The translations under genes and the position numbers were made by a program. The notes under the pieces were generated by a model that saw nothing but the letters and a program-made list of their open reading frames with translations, searched no databases and was not told where the DNA came from. Positions 14,347 through 21,362 of a DNA stretch of 33,887 nt are shown here, in pieces (within the stretch, counting starts at the first letter, position 1; every line of letters starts with the position of its first letter). Source of the DNA: an uncultured Clostridia bacterium (GTDB lineage: Bacteria; Bacillota_A; Clostridia; Oscillospirales; Oscillospiraceae); assembly GCA_946410505.1 (NCBI GenBank), contig CAMKAP010000002.1, positions 1 to 33,887 of the forward strand, written 5' to 3'.

Positions 14347-15924
14347 TCACACGATCCTGCGGGCCTCGTAGCCGCGGGTAAAGTAGTACCCGTTGAGCTC
14401 CGAGATGATCACGCCCGTGGTGGACGTGGAGGCGTGGACGAATTTGTTGTTGCCGATGTAGATGCCGGTGTGGCCGATGTAGTTGGCGCTGGAGTAGAAG
14501 CAGAGCACATCGCCCGGCTGGATGTTGGCCGAATCCACATGCTCGCCGTTGCGCGCCTGGTCGCAGGCCACACGGTTGAGCTGATAGCCGAACTGCTTGT
14601 ACACATACTGCACGAAGCCGGAGCAGTCAAAGCCGGTCTCGGGAGAGGTGCCGCCCCAGACATAGCGGCAGCCGACAAACTGCAGGGCGTAGTCCGCGAT
14701 CTGCTGACCGGTGGCGCTGCCTGTGGAAGCGGGAGCCTTGACCGCGCTGCCGGTGTTCGTCCCGGCGGAGGTGCCGGAAGTGCTGCCGGCCGAGAAGCTG
14801 CCGGACTTGACATACTGACTGTAAACATAGCCGGACTTGCCGTTATAGTTCACAGCCGTCCAGTCGCCGCTGGTACCGGTGACCGTCACGCTGTTGCCGT
14901 AAAAGAACTCGCCGATGATGCCGGCGTTCATGGACGGGCCGGAGCGGAAGCGCACGTTGTTGCCGGTGATGTAGGCGTTTCCTGTCTGCGCCGCGCTGCT
15001 CTGAGAGGCCGCCGTGCTGCCGGAGGCGGTGTTCGCGCTGCCGGAGGAGGCTGCGGCGGAGCCGGTCCCGGCGCTGCTCTGGCCGGAGATGGCCGCCAGG
15101 TACTGCTCGCTGAGCGTAATGTAGCGGGTATAAACGTAGCCGTCCCGGTTATCGATGCGACAGGGCGTCCAGTCGCCGGAGGCGGCGCCGGTGATCACCA
15201 GCTCCTTGCCCTTGTTATAGCTGCTGATGATGCTGGCGCTGGCGGAGGGAGCGCTGCGGAAGCTGACGAAGTCCCCGTTGATGTAGCCGGTTTTGCCCAC
15301 ATTGCTCGTGTCTGGGTGCCTCGCCTCCGTGCTCTTTACAGGCGCAGAGGCAGGCAGGACGATGGTATTGTCGCCCAGGATGATCACGGCCGTGCCCTCT
15401 CCAGGCGAATAGTCGCTGACTGCAGGCTGCGCCGTCACGACCGCCGCGGAGGAAGCCGCGGGCGCTGCGGGAGCGACTGTGGCCGCAGGCGCCGCAGGGG
15501 CGGCTGTGGCTGCGGGCGCGCCGCTGCCGATCACGACAGAGGCCGTGCCGCCGCTCTGTACCGTGGGAGATACACCGTCCATGATGATGACGGCCTCCCC
15601 CTCCGCCGGAGCGGAGGAAAACGCCGGCTCGCTGTAGATCACGGTCGCCTGCTCGGCCGCGCCGAGCATCTGCAGATAGCCGGAGGACATGTAGCCGCTT
15701 CGACCGCCGTAGCTGACCGCGTACCAAGCGCCGTTGGAGCGGTCGGTCACCTCAACGACCGTCCCGGCAGAGAGGGTGTCCAGAATCCGGTAACCCGTGC
15801 CCGGGCCTTCCCGCAGGTTGACCGCCGTTCCGGTGACCGAGGCGCTCTCCGCATAGGCCGTCGTGCCCATGACCGAGAAGATCAGGAGCACGGCGACAAG
15901 AGTCCTTATCAGGTTTTTGCGCAT
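14347..15924 (-). CDS. Secreted SH3b x3 - NlpC/P60 peptidoglycan endopeptidase
   Basis: 525 residues, secreted by a standard signal peptide (about 1-25, ending AYA). Three bacterial SH3 domains that bind the wall follow at about 28-88 (VNLREGPGTGYRILDTLSAGTVVEV), 208-275 (VSFRSAPSASASIISSYNKGKE) and 318-378 (VRFRSGPSMNAGIIGEFFYGN), separated by Ala/Pro/Ser/Gly-rich linkers. The catalytic NlpC/P60 domain occupies about 408-525 with FDCSGFVQYVYKQ (catalytic Cys), GHTGIYIGNNKFVHAS (catalytic His) and the entry motif YVWGGTSPETG. It should cleave gamma-D-Glu to diamino-acid bonds in stem peptides during wall turnover or cell separation. The linker holds three similar valine/isoleucine strands (AVIIMDG, SVVIGSG, AVIILGDN) of unknown meaning. 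AGAAGGATC precedes the ATG. Confidence 0.93.
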   Translation of the reverse strand: MRKNLIRTLVAVLLIFSVMGTTAYAESASVTGTAVNLREGPGTGYRILDTLSAGTVVEVTDRSNGAWYAVSYGGRSGYMSSGYLQMLGAAEQATVIYSEPAFSSAPAEGEAVIIMDGVSPTVQSGGTASVVIGSGAPAATAAPAAPAATVAPAAPAASSAAVVTAQPAVSDYSPGEGTAVIILGDNTIVLPASAPVKSTEARHPDTSNVGKTGYINGDFVSFRSAPSASASIISSYNKGKELVITGAASGDWTPCRIDNRDGYVYTRYITLSEQYLAAISGQSSAGTGSAAASSGSANTASGSTAASQSSAAQTGNAYITGNNVRFRSGPSMNAGIIGEFFYGNSVTVTGTSGDWTAVNYNGKSGYVYSQYVKSGSFSAGSTSGTSAGTNTGSAVKAPASTGSATGQQIADYALQFVGCRYVWGGTSPETGFDCSGFVQYVYKQFGYQLNRVACDQARNGEHVDSANIQPGDVLCFYSSANYIGHTGIYIGNNKFVHASTSTTGVIISELNGYYFTRGYEARRIV

Positions 15925-16021
15925 GAATCAGATCCTTCTTTCTTAGCCGGTGCGGCCCGAAACGGAGAGCGGCCCGCACAGACCCGTCGAAGAGAAGAAG
16001 CCCCGTCGACAGATCCCGGTG

Positions 16022-16303
16022 TTATCTGGAGGACAGTGCGCGCTCAAGCCACACCGCGGCAACATCCATCGCGGCATAAAGGCTCTCTTTTTCGCTCTTT
16101 TTCACAATGCGGTCCCGGGTCTTGATCGAGGGGTCCGTCATCTGGAGCTGGACGGAAACCTTGGTGGCTACGTCCAGATCGCCCTGCTTCTTACTGTCGA
16201 GCACCTGCATCATAATGATGTATTTGTCCGCGAAGCTGCCGTAATAAATGATGTTGTCTTTCCTTTGGAGCGGATGACCCTTATACTCCAATGTCTTTCC
16301 CAA
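16022..16303 (-). CDS. Conserved-looking small protein of unknown function, TTG start
   Basis: 93 residues, cytosolic, no membrane segment: GKTLEYKGHPLQRKDNIIYY, then KYIIMMQVLDSKKQGDLDVATKVSVQLQMTD, ending AAMDVAAVWLERALSSR. I do not recognise a named family. The start is a TTG at 16303, picked because GGAGGTG lies 6 bases upstream and a textbook promoter lies further up; the longer open frame upstream is antisense to the penicillin-binding protein gene and has no matching composition. It sits between two cell-wall genes on the same strand with its own promoter, so a link to wall growth is only guilt by association. Confidence 0.7.
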   Translation of the reverse strand: MGKTLEYKGHPLQRKDNIIYYGSFADKYIIMMQVLDSKKQGDLDVATKVSVQLQMTDPSIKTRDRIVKKSEKESLYAAMDVAAVWLERALSSR

Positions 16304-16330
16304 AAGGAACACCTCCAGTTTTGTAATCAA

Positions 16331-16359
16331 AATGTAACACAATGAATGAATTTTGTCAA
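16331..16359 (-). promoter_or_regulatory. Sigma-A promoter of the small TTG-start gene
   Basis: On the minus strand TTGACA (16359-16354), 17 bases, TACATT (16336-16331). Start would be about 16324, leaving a leader of about 20 bases with the GGAGGTG ribosome site. Confidence 0.75.
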
Positions 16360-16388
16360 CAGGTAAATGCTGGCAAAACAGGGTTTTG

Positions 16389-16423
16389 GTGGGGAAAAGG
16401 CTCTGCTTTTCCCCACTTTTTTT
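16389..16423 (+). terminator. Strong plus-strand terminator with no plus-strand gene before it
   Basis: An 11-bp perfect stem GTGGGGAAAAG / CTTTTCCCCAC is followed by seven T on the plus strand. Both flanking genes are on the minus strand, where the hairpin is followed by CAAAACC and has no T run. It may simply work as a stem at the end of the penicillin-binding protein mRNA, or it may end an unrecognised plus-strand RNA. Confidence 0.65.
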
Positions 16424-16469
16424 GCTTTTCAGGGAGAGAAACGGGCGTTTCGGACCCGCAGAGCGGGCA

Positions 16470-18791
16470 TCAGCCGAAGACGATGGCCGCGTTGCCGTCT
16501 CCGCTGTCTTCACCGATATTGATGTCGCCGCCGCCGTAGTTGGGCGTATCGGGGATCGTGATGTCGGTGCCGCCGTTATCAATGGTGATACCGCCGTTGT
16601 TGCCGCCGGTGTTGCCGTTGTCGATGGTGATGCCGCCGCCGTCAAAGCCTGTGCCGTTATCAATGGTATAGCTGTTGCCGTCCTGGTCGATGATGACGCT
16701 GCCGCCGTCGGTATCGGTGTCGGTGTAAAACTCGTTCTCGCTGCCGTTGAAGATCCCGGTGTCGGGCGCGAGATAGGGATAGGTGAAGTCTTTCCACTCC
16801 AGGCCCTCGTGGACGGGGGCCATGACCTTGCGCCAGAGCTGCGCGGCGGGGTTGCCGCCCAGATTGATGCGCTCGGGCGTATCGAAGCCGGTCCAGACCA
16901 CGGCCACATAGTAGGGCGTGCAGCCGGCGAACCAGCGGTCCTTATAATCGCCGGAGGTGCCGGTCTTGCCCGCCACGGGCATGCTGTACAGTCTGGCCTC
17001 CTGGCCGGTGCCCTCTTCCACGCCCTTCTTCATCATCCAGGTCATGCAGTAGGCGGTGTTGGGGGTGAAGGCCGTGATGGTTTTGGGCTCGTTATTGAGC
17101 ACCACGTTGCCCTTAGAGTCTGTCACCATGGAATAGCTGCGGCTGTAGGTGAAGACGCCGTCGTTGACAAAGGAGCAGTAGGCTGCCGCCATCTCCCGCA
17201 CGGAGACGCCGTTTGTGAGCTGGCCCAGGGCCATGGGGGAATAGGAGGCGTCATCCGGCACGAGGCTCGTAAAGCCCAGGCGCTCGGTCAGATAATTGTA
17301 TGCCGTCTGCGGTGTCAGCTTGTCGATGATCTGGGCCGCCACGGTGTTGAGCGACCACTTGAGGGCCGTATAGATCGTGACCAGGCCGTAGTTCTCGTAG
17401 CTGTCGTTGTGGGGATACCAGTCGGTGCCGCTCAGGTGGATGTTGGGCGAGTCGTTCACGGTGGTGTCGGGCGTGATGAGGCCCTCGTTGATAGCCGGGG
17501 CGTAGGAGGCCAGCGGCTTGATGGAAGAGCCGGGCGAACGGGTGGCGCCGCCGTAATCAAAGCCGTCCACCGAGACGGGAACCGCGCGGTTGAGCTCAAA
17601 GCTGCGCGTCTTTTCACCCACGCCGCCCTCCAGCGCCAGGATGCGCCCGTCGTAGGGGTTCATGATCACAATGGCGCTCTGCAGCTGCTGGGAGCTGCCG
17701 GTGCGGGGGAGATTGGCCGTGTCCTGATAGATGGAATCTGCAATGGCCTGGATATTTGCGTCCTGGCAGCAGTAGATCTGGTAGCCGCCGTTGAAGAGCA
17801 GGGTGCGGGCAGCCCGCTGGCTGATGCCCTTGGCCTCCATGAGATCCCGCATCACGTCGTAGATGACGACCTCTTCATAATAGGAATACACCTGATTGCT
17901 GTTCTGGGTGCCGGGCGTATAGGTGAACACCAGCTCCTCGGCCACCGCGTCCTGCCAGGTCTGGTAGTCGATATAGCCCTGCTCGTACATTTCGCGCAGG
18001 ATGATCTCCTGGCGCTCCTTGTTGTTGTCCTCGTTGTAGAAGGGATCGTAATAAGTGGGCTTGTTGGTGATGCCGACGATGGCGGCAGACTCGGCCAGCG
18101 TCAGCTCCGATACGTCCTTGCCGAAGTAGGTGTGGGCCGCGGCCTGCACGCCGTAGCAGCCCTCGCCGAAGTACACCGCGTTGAGATACCACTCCATGAT
18201 CTCCTGCTTGTTGTACTTCTTCTCCAGCTCCAGCGCGCCGAAGATTTCGGTCAGCTTACGCTGGATGGTGACCTCGTCCTTGCCGGTCAGGTTCTTGATG
18301 AGCTGCTGGGTAATGGTGGAGCCGCCGGAGCCGGTCTCCATACGGGCAAACATCTCCACAAAGGCGCCGGAGGTTCGGTACCAGTCCACGCCCTTGTGCT
18401 CATAAAAGCGCTTGTCCTCAATGGCAACCAGCGCCTGCTGCATATATTCCGGGATCTCCTCAATATCCGCCCAGATCCGCTTGTAGTTGCCCACCAGGGT
18501 CTTGAGCTGCTGCCATTCGCCGGCGGAGTTCTGGTACCAGATGGTGCTGGATTCGGAGAGCTGATAGTCCTCCAGCGAGAGGTCCATATTCGGCGTCAGG
18601 AAGTTTTTGACATAATAGGCGAAGATACAGGTGAACAGCAGCCCCGCAGTTACAAGGATCAGCAGGATGGAGCCGAAGACCTTGAAGACCGAGCTGACCA
18701 CGGACGAGGTGACGTCCACAGTCACGCCGGCCGCCTTGAGCGCCATGCGCAGGCCTCTGGGCGTGCGGCTGTCCGGTTTCTCCTTTGCCAT
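16470..18791 (-). CDS. Class A penicillin-binding protein (transglycosylase/transpeptidase)
   Basis: 773 residues. It polymerises lipid II and cross-links peptidoglycan at the outer face of the membrane. A short cytoplasmic tail and membrane helix (about 32-54, ILLILVTAGLLFTCIFAYYV) precede the GT51 domain: IEDKRFYEHKGVDWYRTSGAF with the catalytic Glu, GGSTITQQLIKNL, KYNKQEIMEWYLNAVYFGEG. The transpeptidase domain shows SPGSSIKPLASYAP (SxxK nucleophile), an SVREMAAAYCSF block and VAGKTGTSGDYKDRWFAG (KTG). The last 75 residues form an acidic, Gly/Asn/Asp-rich tail with repeated ITIDNG-like units, presumably outside the membrane. The ATG at 18791 has GAGGAGGTG 6 bases upstream. An extended -10, TGGTATACT, lies just above the gene. 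Confidence 0.96.
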   Translation of the reverse strand: MAKEKPDSRTPRGLRMALKAAGVTVDVTSSVVSSVFKVFGSILLILVTAGLLFTCIFAYYVKNFLTPNMDLSLEDYQLSESSTIWYQNSAGEWQQLKTLVGNYKRIWADIEEIPEYMQQALVAIEDKRFYEHKGVDWYRTSGAFVEMFARMETGSGGSTITQQLIKNLTGKDEVTIQRKLTEIFGALELEKKYNKQEIMEWYLNAVYFGEGCYGVQAAAHTYFGKDVSELTLAESAAIVGITNKPTYYDPFYNEDNNKERQEIILREMYEQGYIDYQTWQDAVAEELVFTYTPGTQNSNQVYSYYEEVVIYDVMRDLMEAKGISQRAARTLLFNGGYQIYCCQDANIQAIADSIYQDTANLPRTGSSQQLQSAIVIMNPYDGRILALEGGVGEKTRSFELNRAVPVSVDGFDYGGATRSPGSSIKPLASYAPAINEGLITPDTTVNDSPNIHLSGTDWYPHNDSYENYGLVTIYTALKWSLNTVAAQIIDKLTPQTAYNYLTERLGFTSLVPDDASYSPMALGQLTNGVSVREMAAAYCSFVNDGVFTYSRSYSMVTDSKGNVVLNNEPKTITAFTPNTAYCMTWMMKKGVEEGTGQEARLYSMPVAGKTGTSGDYKDRWFAGCTPYYVAVVWTGFDTPERINLGGNPAAQLWRKVMAPVHEGLEWKDFTYPYLAPDTGIFNGSENEFYTDTDTDGGSVIIDQDGNSYTIDNGTGFDGGGITIDNGNTGGNNGGITIDNGGTDITIPDTPNYGGGDINIGEDSGDGNAAIVFG

Positions 18792-18858
18792 GGAACGCAC
18801 CTCCTCTTAGAAATAAGTAGAAACAGTATACCACACAATGTCAACATGGTCAGCGGAA

Positions 18859-18936
18859 TTTGGGAAAATTTAAGATAGTTTAATATTTCCTTCTCCGCTC
18901 TCCAGAGAATATTTTCCCAAAAAGCAGGGAAAATAT
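18859..18936. promoter_or_regulatory. Inverted repeat with a third related box between divergent genes
   Basis: TTTGGGAAAAT (18859-18869) and its exact complement ATTTTCCCAAA (18911-18921) are 41 bases apart, and a third related box GGGAAAATAT lies at 18927-18936. They occupy the 176-bp gap between the penicillin-binding protein gene and the small plus-strand gene. A protein binding site or an RNA stem are both possible. Confidence 0.4.
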
Positions 18937-18967
18937 CACAGAAGCACAAAAAAGGGAGGGATTTTCC

Positions 18968-19309
18968 ATGGGGATGAGACTGCGCCTCGCGCTGCTCATG
19001 GTTCTTGCGGCAGCGGCCGCCTTCACGGGGGCGGAGGCCTGGCGGGGGCTGCGCCCGCCGGAGAATCAGAATCTGCCCCGCGAGCTCTACGAGAGCTATG
19101 CTGCCCGGGCCGACGGCGCCGTCTGCTATCTGCGGGAGAGCGATGGCCGCGTGGCGGTTTACGGCTCCCGCCGCGGCCGGGAGCCGCTGCAGGTGACGAA
19201 CATTGAGCTTGCATGCCTGCGGGCGTCCGACCGGGCGATGGTGGAGGCGGGCATCCCGGTGCTCTCCCGGCAGGAGCTGCTGTGCCTGCTGGAAGATCTG
19301 GGCTCATAA
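18968..19309 (+). CDS. Small membrane-anchored or secreted protein, BofC C-terminal-like
   Basis: 113 residues: an N-terminal signal/anchor (about 4-22, MRLRLALLMVLAAAAAFTGAEA) and a small outside domain with the pattern GAVCYLRESDGRVAVYGSRRGREPLQVTNIELACL followed by DRAMVEAGIPVLSRQELLCLLEDLGS. This pattern (a short strand hairpin, then VT-x-I, then a DR...GI...S..EL..LLED end) is shared with small clostridial proteins I associate with the C-terminal domain of BofC, an inhibitor in the sigma-K checkpoint of Bacillus. The assignment is tentative. GGGAGGG lies 8 bases before the ATG at 18968; a second ATG at 18974 is possible. Confidence 0.55.
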   Translation: MGMRLRLALLMVLAAAAAFTGAEAWRGLRPPENQNLPRELYESYAARADGAVCYLRESDGRVAVYGSRRGREPLQVTNIELACLRASDRAMVEAGIPVLSRQELLCLLEDLGS

Positions 19310-19375
19310 GCGCAAAAACGCGCGCTGTTGCCCGCTCCCTTCAGAAATTGAAAGTTCTCTGTCCATAGTTTGATA

Positions 19376-19404
19376 TTGATTTCTGGCCGTCGATAGGGTA
19401 CAAT
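19376..19404 (+). promoter_or_regulatory. Promoter of the DUF1292 gene
   Basis: TTGATT (19376-19381), 17 bases, TACAAT (19399-19404), about 30 bases before the start codon. It shows the DUF1292 gene can be expressed independently of the gene before it. Confidence 0.7.
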
Positions 19405-19434
19405 GGAGCCAGACAAGCAAGGAGGGAAAGAGCT

Positions 19435-19719
19435 ATGAGCGAGGAATTCGGCAGCGACTTCATCACCATCGTGGATGACGACGGTCAGGAGTTTGAGCTT
19501 GAGGTGCTGGACACCATGGATTATAACGGGGAGACCTATCTGGCCTTCCTGCCCGCCAACATGGATGAGAATGACCCCGATTACGGCATCATCATCCTGC
19601 GCTCCGTTCTGGATGAGAACGGGGACGAGCTCTTTGAATCCATCGACGATGAGGCGCAGCTCCAGGACGTGTATGAGCACTTTATGGTGCTGCTCTTTGA
19701 CGACGAGGACGAAGAGTAA
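19435..19719 (+). CDS. DUF1292 family small acidic protein
   Basis: 94 residues, strongly acidic, cytosolic. FITIVDDDGQEFELEVLDTMDYNGETYLAFLPAN is the family's opening, and the DYGIIILRSVLDENGDELFESIDDEAQLQDVYEHF end also fits. DUF1292 (UPF0473, like YrzB of Bacillus subtilis) proteins are conserved in Firmicutes, often beside ruvX and alaS; their function is unknown. Those partners are not here. The ribosome site GGAGGG is 9 bases before the ATG. The 6S RNA gene begins about 40 bp after the stop. Confidence 0.9.
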   Translation: MSEEFGSDFITIVDDDGQEFELEVLDTMDYNGETYLAFLPANMDENDPDYGIIILRSVLDENGDELFESIDDEAQLQDVYEHFMVLLFDDEDEE

Positions 19720-19756
19720 TCTTTGCCGCTTCTGCGGCATATATTGAAAACAGATA

Positions 19757-19920
19757 CGAAGTTCTGCGGTGTGCGTGTTTGCCCTTTGCGGCATTACGGC
19801 CCATTAAACCCACATCTCTCATAAGGGATGCCGATTTGAATCTGCGGATTGCAGGCCTCCCGACTCCTTGTCGGACGTTGGAAGCAGCGAAACAGAACTT
19901 AGGCGACCCACCTGCCCTTT
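19757..19920 (+). ncRNA. ssrS: 6S RNA (regulator of housekeeping RNA polymerase)
   Basis: 6S RNA mimics an open promoter and sequesters sigma-A RNA polymerase in stationary phase. The call rests on the Firmicutes-type ends CTGCGGTGTGCG (19764-19775) and GGCGACCCACCTGC (19902-19915), which pair into the closing stem (GCGGTG with CACC and GC). Inside, AAGTTCTG (19759-19766) can alternatively pair with CAGAACTT (19893-19900). An apical hairpin CCGAC-TCCTT-GTCGG lies at 19859-19873 inside the AGGCCTCC...GGAAGC frame usual at the tip. Exact ends are estimated. TATATT at 19740-19745 is a plausible -10. A secondary-structure covariance search would settle the ends. Confidence 0.75.
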
Positions 19921-19961
19921 CGTGCAGGTTATAATTGGGCCGGCACGGCATGCGCGGACTG

Positions 19962-19991
19962 CTCCTCCGGGGAAACCCGGGGGAGTTTTTT
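19962..19991 (+). terminator. Terminator downstream of 6S RNA
   Basis: CTCCTCCGGG pairs with CCCGGGGGAG around a GAAA-type loop, then six T. It is about 40 bases after the mature 6S end, suggesting a longer precursor. Confidence 0.8.
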
Positions 19992-20045
19992 GTTATATCC
20001 TGGCAGGTTTTCTCTGTGTGTTTGATGCGGATAGGCTGTATAGAG

Positions 20046-20466
20046 CAAGAACCTTTTCTCTTTCCTCTTGCGGAAAGAGAAAAGGTTCTTGAACTCCAAA
20101 GAGAAAGACGCTCTCAGAGGACACTGCAAAGGTCGCATCTCCGGTCGCCGCCGTCCGAATGTTGGCATGTCTGGTACGCTTCGGTGTTCGCTGCCGCTAT
20201 GCTGTACAAATCGAAGCCTATGCTTCTCTTGCATAGTCGGCTCGTTTGGTTAACAGCCAGGCGAGCCAGCGGTCGAACGTGTGGGAGAAAACGTAGGAGC
20301 TGTACAAGGATGGCCGGGGTAATGGCCAGCTTCCGTCTTAGGGCGACGGTAGAGGTCAGCGACTTGCCCGTTTTGCCCGAGGGGTCAAGGGGATTCCTCC
20401 CCTTGTTGCCTTTCTTTGGAGTTTAAGAACCATTTCTTTCCGCGAACAGGAAAGAAATGGTTCTTG
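20046..20466 (+). repeat. Fold-back intergenic repeat, copy A (421 bp)
   Basis: The element is bounded by two long perfect hairpins: a 20-bp stem at 20046-20091 (arm CAAGAACCTTTTCTCTTTCC) and a 17-bp stem at 20425-20465 (arm AAGAACCATTTCTTTCC), so both ends read CAAGAACC...GGTTCTTG. Just inside lies an 11-bp inverted repeat, AACTCCAAAGA (20092-20102) and TCTTTGGAGTT (20413-20423). The right part (about 20265-20420) is closely related to copy B at 28964-29308 on the other strand and includes CAAGGGGA-TTCC-TCCCCTTG, a small hairpin. No stop-free frame is conserved in both copies over the whole length, and no transposase is present. It lies between the 6S terminator and a minus-strand gene end. 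It resembles a MITE or other non-coding dispersed repeat; a structured RNA is an alternative. Confidence 0.8.
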
Positions 20467-20480
20467 ATTATCGCACTTTT

Positions 20481-21353
20481 CTACCGCTTCCGGCTGACTG
20501 AGTCGGCCAGGGCGAGGATATCTTCCCGGGTCATAGGCTTTTCCTCTTCCTCTTCTTCCTCCTCCGGCTCCTCGGGTTCTGCCTCCGGCAGTGCCTCCTC
20601 ATCCCGGCGGCGCTTTTCCCGGACGGCAAAGCTCCCGGCCGCGGTGCCGATCACGCCGAGCACGCCCAGAGCGCGCACAAGCAGCTCCACACGGGTATAG
20701 TCCGCCCAGAAGAGGGGCAGGAGCAGATCCAGCGCCGCGAGAGCTGCGCCGCCCAGCAGCACGCCCGTGAGGCTGCGCTTGTTGAGGATCTTCTTGAGCG
20801 GAAGATCGGGAAAGACGGATTTGACAGCCGCCGCAAAGCCCAGCACCAGCGCAGCAAGCAGCAATACCCAGCCCAGCGCTTTGGCCGCAATCGCCCCCAG
20901 CACCGTGCCGAAGAGCGCCGTACTGCCGCTGAAAAGAAGCAGACCCAGCGCGGCGCACAGCGGGATCGCGAGCCACCGCAGCGCAGCGGGCAGCCGCTGC
21001 CACTTGCGGCGGTGATCGTCCCAGACCTCGGGCGGCGCCTCGGTCTCCTCGACAGCCTGTGCGATCTCTACGCTCTCCTCACCGCTGCCGCTGTCGCCGT
21101 CGTCGCCGCTGCCGTCCAGATCGTCGTCATCGCTCTCGGTCCAGGCAACCTGGGGCGCCAGCTCCTGGTCATCCGGCAGGAGGGCGGGCGAATGAAAGAT
21201 CCCGCCCACGAGGACGCTGGCCGAAGTCACGAGGGCCACAGCCCCGGCGGTCACGCGGCGCTTCAGATCGCCGACGGGGCCGCTGTCCTGTTTTTCCGCC
21301 GCAGCGGGGGGTTCGGTCCCCTCTTCGGTGATTTCCCGTTCTTCCGTACTCAT
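20481..21353 (-). CDS. Acidic multi-pass membrane protein, unknown, third gene of the tldD operon
   Basis: 290 residues. An acidic N-terminal tail, a first hydrophobic stretch (about 33-55), a highly acidic loop (SDDDDLDGSGDDGDSGSGEE, about 73-92), three or four further membrane segments between about 120 and 245, then a Glu-only run of eight (EEEEEEEE) before the end PMTREDILALADSVSRKR. I do not recognise a family. It follows the TldE-like gene by 9 bp, with AGAGGGG as ribosome site, so it is part of that operon. Its stop lies 15 bp from the fold-back repeat, whose hairpin may end the transcript. Its proximity to TldD/E makes it a candidate substrate or partner, but that is only positional. 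Confidence 0.72.
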   Translation of the reverse strand: MSTEEREITEEGTEPPAAAEKQDSGPVGDLKRRVTAGAVALVTSASVLVGGIFHSPALLPDDQELAPQVAWTESDDDDLDGSGDDGDSGSGEESVEIAQAVEETEAPPEVWDDHRRKWQRLPAALRWLAIPLCAALGLLLFSGSTALFGTVLGAIAAKALGWVLLLAALVLGFAAAVKSVFPDLPLKKILNKRSLTGVLLGGAALAALDLLLPLFWADYTRVELLVRALGVLGVIGTAAGSFAVREKRRRDEEALPEAEPEEPEEEEEEEEKPMTREDILALADSVSRKR

Positions 21354-21362
21354 AGTCCCCTC

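Noticed and set aside
16353..18878. 841-codon open frame antisense to the penicillin-binding protein gene
   Set aside because: Composition is typical of an antisense shadow and the opposite strand carries intact GT51 and transpeptidase motifs.
19757..19920. SRP RNA in place of 6S RNA, because of a GGAAGCAGC string
   Set aside because: The SRP domain IV consensus (GTCAGGTCCGGAAGGAAGCAGC) is absent and the paired ends match 6S RNA.
20265..20426. Small protein with SCTRMAGVM peptide inside the repeats
   Set aside because: The peptide is shared by both repeat copies, but flanking parts differ, no ribosome site precedes it and stem structure explains the DNA conservation better.
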